Below are positions 34,714-45,900 of a stretch of 64,000 bases of DNA, piece by piece. The notes under the pieces are model-generated. The model was not told the origin of the DNA, searched no databases, and saw only the letters and a program-made list of their open reading frames with translations. The first letter of the stretch is position 1. Each line of letters opens with the position of its first letter. Source of the DNA: Channa striata (taxonomy: Eukaryota; Chordata; Actinopteri; Anabantiformes; Channidae); contig CM065175.1 in the NCBI GenBank assembly GCA_033026295.1, positions 16,502,837 through 16,566,836 on the forward strand, written 5' to 3'. The position numbers and the translations under genes are program-made.

Positions 34714-37488
34714 TCATCTGTTTTCTATATGCTCCTCTTTAGCCTCTTCTGGTTTAGGCTCCTGTTGTTTAGCAGCCTCCCCTTTACGGGCCTCCACTTT
34801 GGGCTCCTCTTGCTTTGGTTCCTCACCTTTGGGCTCCTCTTGCTTTGGTTCCTCCACTTTGGGCTCCTCTTGATTTGGTTCCTCACGTTTGGGCTCCTCT
34901 TGATTTGGGGCCCCACCTTTCGGCTCCTCTTGCTTTGGTACCTCACCTTTGGGCTCCTCTTGATTTGGTTCCTCCATTTTGGGCTCCTCTTTCTTTGGGG
35001 CCTTTGCCTTTGGTTGTTCTTGTTTAGAAGCCTCTTGCTTAGCTTCTTTTTTAGCGGCTTCGTCAATCACTTTGATGCCACACAACTTGCTTTAAGGAAA
35101 TGTTCAACAATTGAAAAAGCAGTCAATGTGTATATAGGATTTTGGAATATTTAAGTGAGATTTGCAGAAAGTAGTTAAGTTATCATACCTTGCTCCCTGT
35201 GATCCTTTTTTCAAAAAGTTGCACACTAAGCTTTTTTCTGACAGTGTCTTTTTTAGAGCTTCCACTTCTGTCTTCCAGCTGCTCATCTCTTTGATCTTGT
35301 TCAGCTGTATCATGTAACAAAATTAATTTTAAGTATTTTACTAGCTAAAAGCAGAGAAAAAGAGAATATCAACATGCTCGATAGTGTGCACAGTATACAC
35401 TGTTATTAGCACTCCCATGGTCAATATGAAAAATAATTTACAGGTGGGAGAGTAAAAAAATGGTGGATGTTGAGGTATGTGATTCCTAATATAATCAGTG
35501 CCTTATACATTGATATTACTGGAAGTTATTATACAGAATAATAATGAGTGATGGTTCAGATACTGGCTGCACTGGATTTGTCCATTCTCTTAATAAATAC
35601 AAAACCACTTTACCACTGAGGTCTATAATCACTTACCTTTAAGATTACTAAATTCTGTCTCTGCTATTGACAGCTCATCTTTTGCAGATTTCTGTGAGGC
35701 AAAAAGAGAATCTCAGAAAACAAACCTGCATTTCTTCCTCTACACATCCTGCAGCCATCTTATCTTATTGTTCCAAAGTAAATATAAAGTCATTAACAGA
35801 ATTTGCATGCAGTCATCAGTTATGTCCTTGTGTTTAAGGACACACTTCATAATTATCCTCCTTCGACATCAAGATTATTTTTTAGGATGAGGTTTTCATC
35901 AAATGCTCTGACAAAAACTCTCCATAATCCTCAATAAAGCTGCCGCATTATCTATGTACTGACTGTTCAAAGTACAGTAAAATGAAAGGTATGTAAATAC
36001 AAAATTTGATTCTCCGTCGGCAAACAATACAGAACTACAGGAGAATACTTTGACTGTCTTCTCTTCCTCATCCGTTACATGAATGAAGGTAGTGTTCTGT
36101 ACTTTTTAGTGGTGTATATTTCCATGCATTTCTTAGTATGTTAAAGCAGGTGCCTTTGTAACAAACTGCATATTACTGCATGAAGATATAAAATGCATCT
36201 AATACTCTCCATTCTGTTAATGTAGATTTTCTCTATTCTACTCTAGAGAGTAGAATAATATACATCATTAAAAATGTCATATTTTTCTTTTCAAATCTTG
36301 TAGGTTGCAATTATAGGTAACTAATTATTTATGCAAAATGTGCTATTACAATTTCCACCAGGGGCCCCCAGTTCTTTTCTTTTTGAGGGAAGTAAACATT
36401 TGCCTCATTTGACAGTAAATATCTGTCTGCAGCCTTTGTCCCAGAATCTGGCAATGCAAGACCAGCCTGCTCTTCTGGCACATCTTGCTTACGGCCTCCT
36501 GGCCATTTTTTTGGTGTTGGCCATGTACAGTAGGTGGTCGCCTCATCTCTATCCAAAAAGAGAGGTTTCTATTTTTCATGTTAATAGTAAGAGTGTGAGT
36601 TATGTGTGAGGATACTGAATCTTAATATATAAAAATGTGCATTTTTTTCTTTTTAAACACATGAACTTACATTACTCACATGACACAGCTCCACTCTAAA
36701 AATGCAGTCAGACTGACAAAGGCACACGTGGAACATTTGCAGTTACCTGCAGCAGCTTTGAGGCACAGAAGTTTTGTTGGTGTGGGGGCAATGAGTTGTG
36801 ACAGTGAGTTCCTGCACAACAAAGCTATTAAAGTGTATCACGAGAAGCCAATCCAAACAATCTGGATGATAAAATCCTGAATATAAGGTGGATGGAATAA
36901 TAATTATTTTAACTAACTGAGAGGATTCGGAGTTACAACATGGGGAAAATGGATAAACAGGCTGATGTGCAGTGTAAAGTTTAGTTTTCATTCAGAGGGT
37001 TATAGGAGTCTCTATGGAGTCTGGTTAGGAAAAATTATATCTGTAAGGAACTGATTGATTTAACCAACAGATTCACAGTCAAGACATAAACAGTTATTAA
37101 AGGGTAACTTATGCTTTCCAGTAAACTTTCAGTCTACTTTCTAGGCCCCAGCCCCAGGTGCATGTTACTGGCGTTTCCTGGCTTTTCTCCTCACCTGTCC
37201 TCCCTGGCAGTTGTCCACTTCACCTCGGATTTCATCTGCTCTGCTTATGAGCATGTTCACTTCATCCTCCAGGGCTTTCTCGTCGCTGACCAGCTTTTGC
37301 AGCAGGTTTTGCATCTCTGCCTTTTCATTCTCATACTCTTTCAGAACGTCGCCGGTCACCCGGAGCTTGATCTCGTGAAAGCGGCTCTGCTTGTCTTCTT
37401 TGTCGAGCTCCTTCTTTCGGATCTTCACGATGCCAAACAAAACGACAGACACCATAACCGCTGCGGGTATCACTATGTTCACTTTCAT
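34714..37488 (-). CDS. Single-pass membrane coiled-coil protein with E/P/K decapeptide-repeat tail (unnamed; gene A of a divergent pair)
   Basis: I do not recognise a named family. Coding exons (minus): 37195-37488, 35637-35691, 35189-35304, and a last exon ending at 34714 that begins at 35089 or 35085. The protein opens with MKVNIVIPAAVMVSVVLFGI, a hydrophobic anchor at residues 4-22, then a basic/acidic, probably coiled-coil stretch (EYENEKAEMQNLLQKLV). The last exon begins KLCGIKVIDEAAKK and becomes a low-complexity tail of about seven units resembling PKxEEPxQEE (34784-34996), ending HIENR. Exon sizes, phases and the KLC at the last junction parallel the plus-strand gene at 38425. As assembled, exon 3 is problematic: the frame entering from exon 2 reaches the last exon only through the weaker acceptor at 35085 (total 837 nt, 278 residues), whereas the paralogue-like residues of exon 3 lie in another frame. 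It may be intact by alternative splicing, or frameshifted. Confidence 0.65.
34784..34996 (-). repeat. Coding 30-bp minisatellite (about 7 units)
   Basis: A tandem array on the plus strand reads roughly TTTGGGCTCCTCTTGCTTTG followed by GTTCCTCACC, period 30 bp. Translated on the minus strand each unit gives ten residues of the form PKGEEPKQEE with K/N, G/V/R/M variants. It is in frame throughout, so unit-number changes would keep the frame. Confidence 0.85.
35692..37194 (-). other. Intron 1 of gene A
   Basis: About 1.5 kb, mostly AT-rich. A more GC-balanced block at about 36340-36560 is open in frames on both strands, but I could not tie it to a family or to usable splice sites. Confidence 0.45.
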
Positions 37489-38424
37489 TTTTTCATCCGG
37501 AGTCCTCGGTATTTCAGTGTGACGTGTTAAACCTTGGCGGATCGATCGGCCTAGTTGTTCCTACAGGTTTCCATCAGCTCTTTACAATGAGCGAATCCGC
37601 ACCCTCCAAGCTGAAGCTGCGTCCCCGTTTCCCAGGTTCCTCCGCGTTTCCTGCCTCAAAAATCAATCAGCCAGTGAAGCCGACTCACCTGCGCAGCCTG
37701 TCGAGGTCAGCTGTCGTTAGAAATCCGCCCTCTTCGTACCTGGCTTCCAGGAAGACGCTCACGTCCTGCTCACATTGTTCAAAGGATGCGATCAAACTGT
37801 CACACTTTTTTTTTCTTCTTGAGTTACAATAGGCTATTGTAAACTGGCCCCTTTCAGAATATATATTCATATTTATTTATTACTGCACCAGCAGATTTAT
37901 TTAGTTCTACACAATGATTATATATGTCTTGCGGGGTGTGTGTAAAATCTTGTAAAATATAGCCCTCATATTTCCCTGTGAAATGCAGGAGTGGCAATCA
38001 GATATGGCAAAACTCAAAGTTCACCAAAGCTTCCCTCAATCCTGAGTTAAAGACAGTCAGACACGGAAGATGTTAGTGTCAGTGTCTCTGGGGTTTTTAC
38101 AGAAACTGAGACTGTGAGCAGGTGAGTGTCTGCTAACGTGGCATGTTTCACACCTTGGCTACTATATATTCTACGATGTTCAATAGATGCAACATGCAAA
38201 TATTTGATCGTGACGTGCAAACAGGACAGACAGACTCGGAGGTGGAAATACGTGGATTGTCACGCCCAGGTCGTTGAGCAGGTAGAGCAGGTTACACACC
38301 TGCAGTCACACCGAGGGACACGCCGAACGAGACGAGACGCATCTGCACGTTTGCACCGACAGAATGAAGACGTGGTGATCCGCTGCCGATCCAGGTTTTT
38401 TTTTTTTGGCGGATTCCGTTTGAC
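37489..38424. promoter_or_regulatory. Shared divergent promoter interval between the two membrane coiled-coil genes
   Basis: The 936 bp between the two ATGs are CpG-richer than the flanks at both ends (37500-37800 and 38200-38420) with an AT-rich middle. No TATA box sits at a convincing distance from either start. A strong donor-like GTGAGCAG|GTGAGT at about 38121 may mark a 5'UTR exon of the plus-strand gene. Confidence 0.4.
37685..37810 (-). other. Candidate orphan coding exon
   Basis: On the minus strand a frame reads CDSLIASFEQCEQDVSVFLE, then ARYEEGGFLTTADLDRLRR, and stops at a good donor, GCGCAG|GTGAGT. The upstream AAAAAAAAAG could act as an acceptor. Amino-acid composition looks protein-like, but I recognise no family and see no partner exon. 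It could be an upstream exon of gene A or of an unseen gene. Confidence 0.3.
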
Positions 38425-39610
38425 ATGAAGATCGCGATCGTGTTAGTGGGCCTGAGCTTGGCGGTGATGGGCGTGATGGTTTTCCAGGCCGTGCGCCAGG
38501 AGTTGAACCTGCAAAAGGTGAAAGCTCGCATGGTGCAGAACTCGGCGGATGTCAAGGGCAAACAAGAAGCGATCGCGGAGTTGAAAAGCAAAATCCAGGA
38601 GATGAAGACAACGCTGGGGTCCGTCAACGCCAAGATGGATGAGCTGAAGAAGAAGAAGGCAGAGGCTATCAAATCCACAGAGGAGTTTGAGAAGAGTCTG
38701 CAGAGCTGTGTCACAGAGAAGGCAAGGCTGGCTCGGTCACTGCAGATATTATTTGTTTATGCATGGAGTCGGTATGAGCTGCAACGGTGGCATTTTTTTT
38801 ACAGGGAAATAGCTTAAACGGGAATGTTACATCCAAACATTCAAATTGTTTTTCTCTCTAACCATTTTTCATAAAATCGTCTGCTTTATTTCGTCACTTT
38901 TTTTTAGGAAGATACTACAAAGAAGAAGGCAAGTATTGAAGAGGCCATGAGTAAATCAAATGGTAAGGCTGCGTTTGGTTTCATATCTGTAATGTGTGCT
39001 TGTTTTTTCCAAAACTGAAAATGTGACAAACCTCCCAGTGTCTCTGAACATCCTACTGATTATTTAAAAGACAGGAAGGAAATGTTAGTTTTTGAGATCA
39101 GATCAGTTGCCTTATATGTAGGCCTCAGCAGAACCCCGATCCATTTCTTCCTGGAACAACTCCCTTGTTGAACTAGATGTGACCCTTCAAAACTCAGAGC
39201 ATACAGTAAATATAGATTATGTATGATGTATGACATGTAGTACATACATCTTGTATGTACATCATAGATACATTTTGACTAACATTTATTTCTCCATTTT
39301 TATTTCCTCAGCTGATCACGTAGAGGCTAAAATGAAGGCAGAGGAGACAATTCAGGTCTTGAAGAAGCAGATTCTTGATAGAGACAAAGCTATTTGTGCC
39401 TTTGCAGATATGACTAAGGAGGAAGCACGGTAAGATCTAAAAAACTTTTTTTTTTTTTTTTTACTCAAGATCTAGATTTGGAACTGTCCCCTATACAGTT
39501 TATAATCACATGATTGTCATTATACCATTTAAAACTTTACATTACTTTAATTTAAATTTTTCTTTTATTGTTGCAGGAAGTTGTGTGAAAACTCTGAGGC
39601 TCCAAAATAG
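38425..39610 (+). CDS. Single-pass membrane coiled-coil protein (unnamed; gene B of a divergent pair), 4 exons
   Basis: I do not recognise a named family. Coding exons: 38425-38721, 38908-38962, 39312-39429, 39577-39610; 504 nt, 167 residues, all phases consistent. The protein starts MKIAIVLVGLSLAVMGVMVF, an N-terminal membrane anchor (about residues 3-22). The rest is almost wholly charged and heptad-like (KQEAIAELKSKIQEMKTTLG, MDELKKKKAEA, AEETIQVLKKQILDRDKAI), ending KLCENSEAPK. The predicted topology is a short N-terminal anchor with a cytosolic or lumenal coiled-coil rod. The first intron needs a GC donor (GAGAAG|GCAAGG); the other introns are GT-AG. A poly(A) signal AATAAA follows at 39895-39900. 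The gene is head-to-head with the related gene ending at 34714, whose exons are 294/55/116 nt against 297/55/118 here. Confidence 0.8.
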
Positions 39611-39894
39611 TGTGAAGTCTAACACCTCAGCACTGAATGAACCGTTTGTTTGCACAGGGTGCTTTGTTTTCAAGGATCCATTTTGTAATATAACTAATGT
39701 GATGATATCTCAACTTCTGTTGAGCAATTAGAAACTGTGCTGATTTATGAAGGCTGTTTGTACATCTATTCATAGGACAAATGGTCCAAATGTAAGTGGG
39801 AAACCATGTTGTATAGTTTAAGGTATTAGATTTAATATTATTGTAAAGGTTAAAAAAAAGTATAATTTGGCTCTTTCATACATACTTGCTAAGA

Positions 39895-39900
39895 AATAAA
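39895..39900 (+). terminator. Poly(A) signal of gene B
   Basis: AATAAA 285 nt past the stop codon of the plus-strand coiled-coil gene, the first clear signal downstream. Confidence 0.5.
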
Positions 39901-40419
39901 TTGGGTAACATGAAGAGCCATTACCAAAACTACCTTCCCCTGATCGAATCTATTTTGCAGCATGTAAACCATTTGGTCTCTTAATGAAATTAAATCAACT
40001 ATAGCAGCCAGAAAAGATCATGATTAGTAGTTTGATCTAAGCTGTTCTGGAATAATTGAACCAAATATAGAATAAACAGTGACCCAGTATGTTTATGGTT
40101 AATTGAAAACAGACATGCCACATGTTGTAGTGTAAACCATCAGCTGATTAAAGTACACTTGGTTAAAATGATAACTAAAACACATGCGAGCACATATGTT
40201 TACAATATATTTACATATTTTGTTTCCAAACACAATAAATACAGCTGCAGTATTTCAAAATTGTATTTGGTTTATGGATAATAAATCCTACCTGGTGGAT
40301 AAGCTGTCTGGTTTTCTCTTTTGAACCAGAGGTCTGCTTGTAGTGCAAGTTTAACAGTTTTAAAACAATGTGCAAAAATATGTTTGTCTGTCACATATTC
40401 TTACTTTAGCAGTTTACAG

Positions 40420-40675
40420 CAGAGATTCCCAAACCTGATCCACAGGGAATTCTGCCCTCGATAGTTTTCTAGCTATCCCTACTCTACCCACTCCTGATGG
40501 GTAGAGTATCTGGATCAGGTGTGTTCAGTTCATCAGAAACTGGATCATACCATGTTAGATGAGGGTGAGTTGGATAAAGACAAAGCAAACTGGTGTCTTT
40601 CAACTTCCAACAATATCCAGGTAATCAGCAGACGGCAGGTGGAAAACCAAGCAGGACCATGTTTGGGAATCCCTG
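40420..40675. mobile_element. Non-autonomous hAT-like MITE
   Basis: The ends are inverted: CAGAGATTCCCAAACCTG at the left and CATGTTTGGGAATCCCTG at the right, imperfect terminal repeats of about 18 bp beginning CAG as in hAT elements. The inside is itself palindromic (CCTGATCCA ... TGGATCAGG and ACTCTACCCA ... TGGGTAGAGT). No coding capacity, and I could not find matching 8-bp target duplications. Confidence 0.6.
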
Positions 40676-41399
40676 CAAGTTCAATAACGTGCATCTATCT
40701 CCCCCATGTGGTAAACAAATGATCCCTTCTATTGGCCAATGCATTTACAGAAGATTTGGTGTGCAAACATTTTCTCCACTTTCCTGTTCCACCTCTTCAG
40801 TGCATAAAGTCAAAAGGTCAAAGTTTGGTGCAGTCAATCTGAACTTATAGTGCTACCAAATGGTGGATACTATTTATCAAAAAATGTGTGGAAACCATAA
40901 ATATTTATCACTTTATCACAGTCTTTCTTGATCATTTTTTGTCACTCAGTTCATACAACCTTTAAAAGTCCAATGCACTAGGAAATAGAACAGAAAAGAG
41001 ATATTTTCATTTGTAAAACTATTAGACACACAGTTTACTGTAAACATATACGATCACCTTTAGAGAAATGTTTCTAAATCGTTTGACTAAATCTTCTAAA
41101 CTGAAGTCTATAGAAAGACAACTGAAAAAGGAACTGGAATGCCGCATTTCCTGAAGAACATGCTTGTGGGTGCTGAAAGTTAACTGCTGTTGGCAGGAGT
41201 ACGGAAGCCGGCAGGTCCGCGCCTGGTGAGGTTTAAAGCACTTGAAAATTGATAACGCATAGAACTATTTTTTTTTTTTTGCATCATTGTAAAGTTGGAA
41301 TGCTTCAGTTGGCGGCTCGATCGCTCTCGAGTTGTTAGACTTAAAATACTGGACAATTTAAAAATGAAAGTAAGAGGAAAAAACCTTTTTTTTTTAAAA

Positions 41400-41790
41400 C
41401 GATCGCAGTTCCGCGAACGGCCGCACGGTGGCGTGTCGGCCACATGCGCGTAGTAGGTGAAGCAGAACATGATAATGAAGCAATGTACAAAATTTCAAAT
41501 GTCTAGCATTTATAGTTTTTTTTAAATATGAGGCTTTAACTTTGGGCGGCAGCACCACCTAGTCGTCATAGTTGTGTTCAGACTGGCGTCCTGATCATTT
41601 GACCCAAATGTCATTAATGCAGGTGGATCTCCTGAAAGTAGAAATTCGATCCTAGATTATCGGCCACACGGTGGCGCTACAGAGTTCGTACTATAATATG
41701 TGAAGCATTTCATCATGGGGCAACTGTCCACAAAGTTTCACAACGCTGTGATTTGTAGTTTTTCAGTTATTGCAGTGGAAACATTGCTGT
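41400..41790. repeat. Two diverged copies of a roughly 110-bp module
   Basis: GGCCGCACGGTGGCG with GTGAAGCAGAACATGATAATG and CAAAATTTC at about 41417-41530 is echoed at about 41660-41775 by GGCCACACGGTGGCG, GTGAAGCATTTCATCATGG and CAAAGTTTC. A TATAGTTTTT or TGTAGTTTTT segment closes each copy. The order and spacing agree, so this looks like one interspersed repeat with internal duplication. Confidence 0.5.
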
Positions 41791-41884
41791 CATAGATGGC
41801 AAAGCTAAATACAATTCATACTAATATAACAATTATCATATCACAGTTGGGATCTACAATGTTCTTTCAATGATTCTGGTTTCT

Positions 41885-42350
41885 ATGCTCCTCCCCTTCT
41901 CGGCTGGTTTCCAGTGCACTCACCCTTTCCCATCATCATCATCATCATCACCCCTGTATTTTTGTATTTAAGGGCTTGTGTTGAGTTTTGTTGTTGCTAG
42001 TGTGTCATGGTCCGTTCTAGTGCGTCTGATCTTCAGTCTGTGGATAGTTGTAGTAGGTTTGTTCGTCTATTTGTTTAGAATGAATTTCTGTTTGCAATAT
42101 TAATCTGTTCAGCAAGAGTGATTCTCTGTTATAGTGTGATCTCTTAAGGAATTTTTATAGTCTAAGTTTTTGCCTTTGAGTTAATATTGTTATTACATCT
42201 GTGTCTGTGGTAAGTATTATTGCTTCAGTATTGTGTGCTAATAACTGTATCTTTATTTCATGTGTTAATAAACCTTTTGCAATCTCAACGCGTCTCAGCT
42301 TCCGCTTTTGGGTCCTATAGTAACAGCATCCGGTTACGGTAACGTTACTA
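41885..42350 (+). repeat. Possible LTR-like relic
   Basis: A (CAT)n run at about 41935-41951 is followed by TGTATTTTTGTATTTAAGGG (TATA-like), a T-rich body, GTTAATAAACC and then CGCTTTTGGGTCCTATAGTAACAG. The TATA, AATAAA, GGGTCC order resembles teleost Gypsy-type LTRs. No internal region or partner LTR was seen. Confidence 0.3.
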
Positions 42351-42951
42351 AATATTTTTGCCTATTCTCACCTAAACTCATAACTAACAGGGCACCAACC
42401 AACAGAATATCTAATCACTTTGTCATTAAAAATTCTTGAAAGAAAGGAGATTCACGCTAAACGATCTATTTAAAGTAATTTTTAATCCTAAACTTGCACT
42501 GCAAATTTTATGCCAAAGGGGCTGTAAATTATTTCTTTTGTGTTGTAAATAAAGTTATGTCAAAAAGTGCCGGTACCATGAGAACCTGTATGTTTACGTG
42601 AATCAGGCAATCACAGTGGCCAATTTGAACACGTGACCTGAATTACGCAGTAGCAGGAAACCCTTCGACCCGGAAGTTGACAGTTGTTCATGTGTGCTGA
42701 TGACACATGAAAGTCACCGGTAAATCAATCTTGAGTCACTCCCATCAGGGTCGTTTTTATTTTCCGAGATAACTGAAGACAGCGGCTCAGTTCTTACTAT
42801 AGCAATTGGAAGCTGCACGGTTAGCCAGGGTTGTCTGTTACCGAGCCAAAGCGCTGCATAGTCGGTTTAGTTACATCATCAGCCATCGGTCTACAGACAA
42901 CTCTGATTTTTAGGCTTTTACACTATCCTCATCACTTAAAACACTGTACAC

Positions 42952-45900
42952 ATGGCAAGGAGTCTCGGCACATTTTTGAAGGGGTTTCAGAAACTCACTT
43001 TCCTTCCTGTTGTGAGGACCCACCTCAGTCAAACTCTTACTTGCATTTCACCCCGGAGCCCCGTACGGACCATGGTGGTAGGTAGCTCCAATTTTGATGA
43101 AAGTGCATGGAATGACTGATGGTGTTCATTCTACTTTCTGGGTGGGGACCTGTTAAGAAGTGGATCCAATGTTAAGGACACAAGGTTCAAAATGAAACAT
43201 GGAGTCATAACATTAGAGCCACTTCCTAATATAATGGTGTCCAGTAGCCCTTGGAAGTAGTCTAAATTTTGATGGCTAGATGACTGGGTAAGAGCAACTC
43301 CAAAGGGTGAGCTCTTGAGGGCTGACCTCGTTCACCATTGGTGCTCGTGAGATGTACAGGCGAAGTACAGTGAGTGATGGCTCCGATAGCTGAAAAGATT
43401 AATGCTGATTCCAATAGTAAGAAGTCACAGCAATTTGCAGTATGTTGTGTGTACAGCTGCACGAAAAGTGCCTACAATGTGCACGTGAATATCAGAACTG
43501 GACCACAGAGCCTCATCTTATAAATATCTACATCCATCATGTGGTTGGGCGGATGCATGTGTTTCTCTTACCTGAGGAAGAGACTGTGCAAGGATAAAAT
43601 TTGGGTAGAAGGAAAGCAGAGGCAGTGTGATGCTTTATGCAATGTTCTGCTGGGAAGCCTTTCGTCCTGCATGCCATTCATGTACCACATGCCTAAACAC
43701 CAAGTATGCCACTTCATGGAAATGGTATTGTCTGATGGCAGTGGCCTCTCTCAAAAGGATATTACACCCTGCCACGCTGCTAAAATGGTTTAAGAATTCA
43801 TTCCATTCTCCAGAACCCAAGCCAATCGTGCATCTGTGGGATGCGCTGGAAAAACAAGTGAAATATATTCAATTTGAATTCAATTCAAAAAACTTTTATT
43901 TGTTGCCAAGGGGTAATTCAAGCAAGCAGAGCTGTTAACACAGAATAGCCGTGGCTGCAATATACATCAAAAAGATACTGTAAGTAATATCAAAAAGAAA
44001 AAAGTAAAGTCAGATATAAAGACAGGAATCTGAAGCGGTGAGATATTAAATGAAAAACTGATACATATGACATAAAGAGTTGGATATGATAGTGATACTA
44101 AAACAACAATAATATGGTATTGAGGTAAAAATACTAATAATATGCATATGAGGAAAAAATAGATTACATTTGACATAAACCTGTATGTTGCATTGCTGAT
44201 AGACCAATGTGTTGTATTGCTGACATTCAAAGAAGAGATGTAAGTACTTTACACAGTGCACACAATGATATTTTACAGTATTATATATATCAATAAAATA
44301 TATATTTTACAGTATTTACATGAGGTATATTATACAGGAAGTGCAAATGAGTAAAGTGACTCCAGTGTAACAAGCTACATAGGGAAGTGTTTGGGGAGAG
44401 CATGTATTTGTATGTGGGAGGGGGTTGGGGTGGGGGTCGGGGGTCAAGTGAGGAGGGACAGGGGGAAGTTAGGAGGTCAGGAGCTGAACCGCCCTGGATA
44501 CAAAGGTTCTTCTCCTCTGTGTCCTGCACCTTTGGCTGTGAAACCACCATCCTGAGGTAAACCACTCAAACGCAGGGAACAGGGTGTGTAATGGGAACCT
44601 GTAGGATCTTGCATGCTGTCCTCAAAGTCTGCTGCTCGCACGTATTGCTGATTGTTCTTAGAAGGAGTCCACTAATATTGGAGCAGACCTTGACTGTGCT
44701 ATGTAGTCGGCTTTTGTTTTAAAGCCTGATGGATTGGAACCACCAGATTGCAGAGAAGTAAAATGTACTAAGTATTTTCCTGGGCCAAAACACTCCAAAA
44801 GTGTCGAGCTTCCTCAGGAGGTACTGCCACTGCTGGCATCTTTTGAGGATCTCCTCAGTGTTGGAAGTGAAGGTAAGACTGTGATCAAATATTGTTCCCA
44901 GATATTTGTACAAAGTGACTGCCATCTCCTTGGTCTTCTCCACGTTTAGTTCCTAGGCAGAGTTGTCACATCACTCCACGCTTTGCTGTGGTGGAGTGAG
45001 GGCCCGAAAGCAGGGACAGGAGAACTGTGTCATCAGCATACTTTATCAGGTGACTGTCAGGTGCACCTGCAATCGTCAGTGTACAGGATATGGAGCAGAG
45101 GTGAGAGGATGCAGCCCTGAGGGGAGCCAGTAGAGGTGAAGTAGAGATCAGAGTAGGTGTAATTGACCAGGACTCTCTGCGTTCTGTTGTTCTGTTGGTC
45201 AGGAAGTATATAATCCACAGGATTAACTGGTCATCTAAGTGGAAGCGGGTGGAGAGTTTCTGAGCCAGGATGTGTGTCTGTAGAGTGTTGAATGCTGAGG
45301 TGGAGTCGGCAAACAGCATTGTGACAGCATTATTGGGTCGATCCAGGTGAGTCTGTGAGTCCCACCTTGCAATTTTCAGACCTTAAAGAATCTGCTGCTG
45401 ATGGCTTTTTGCCGAATACCACAGGGAACCTTTAGAGGTCTGTTGGAGTGCCTTGGGATAGAAGCCTTCTGGCTGAAAAAGGGGGCCTGCTCAATGTTAA
45501 CCACTAACTGAGATAGTCGCATTTTCCACTTTACTAGGCACTGCCATTGCCCTTTTTCACCAAGCCTCGGGACTTCAGCTTGCCTAACTCCTCGTGGGGC
45601 CCAGAAATGCTGCGTTTATACGAACATTATAACAGCTTGACTGAGGTGGAGACACTGGGAGGAGAGAAACAGGAAGGGCCTTGGCAGAGACTGCCAAGCT
45701 ACAATCGCTCGCTCAAGTATGCTACAGGTACAAATGAAAACTGACTGTGATGTGTTTATGTTTTTTTGTTTCTTTCAATTGTTAATGAAATAGTGTATCC
45801 ATAATGACAGCCAGTATTTACCATGTCAAGCTCTTTTTGAGGTTTTAGACCAAATTTCTTTTCAGTCTGTTGTATTATATTGTTCTCTTACCATGAACAT

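Noticed and set aside
34729..35154. 141-residue plus-strand frame with LLLWFLTFGLL repeats
   Set aside because: It is the antisense shadow of the Glu/Pro/Lys repeat exon of gene A; the minus-strand frame joins a spliced gene and matches its paralogue's KLC start.
36329..36609. Overlapping frames on both strands in intron 1 of gene A
   Set aside because: No family recognised, no convincing acceptor/donor pair in phase with the flanking exons; probably an old repeat.
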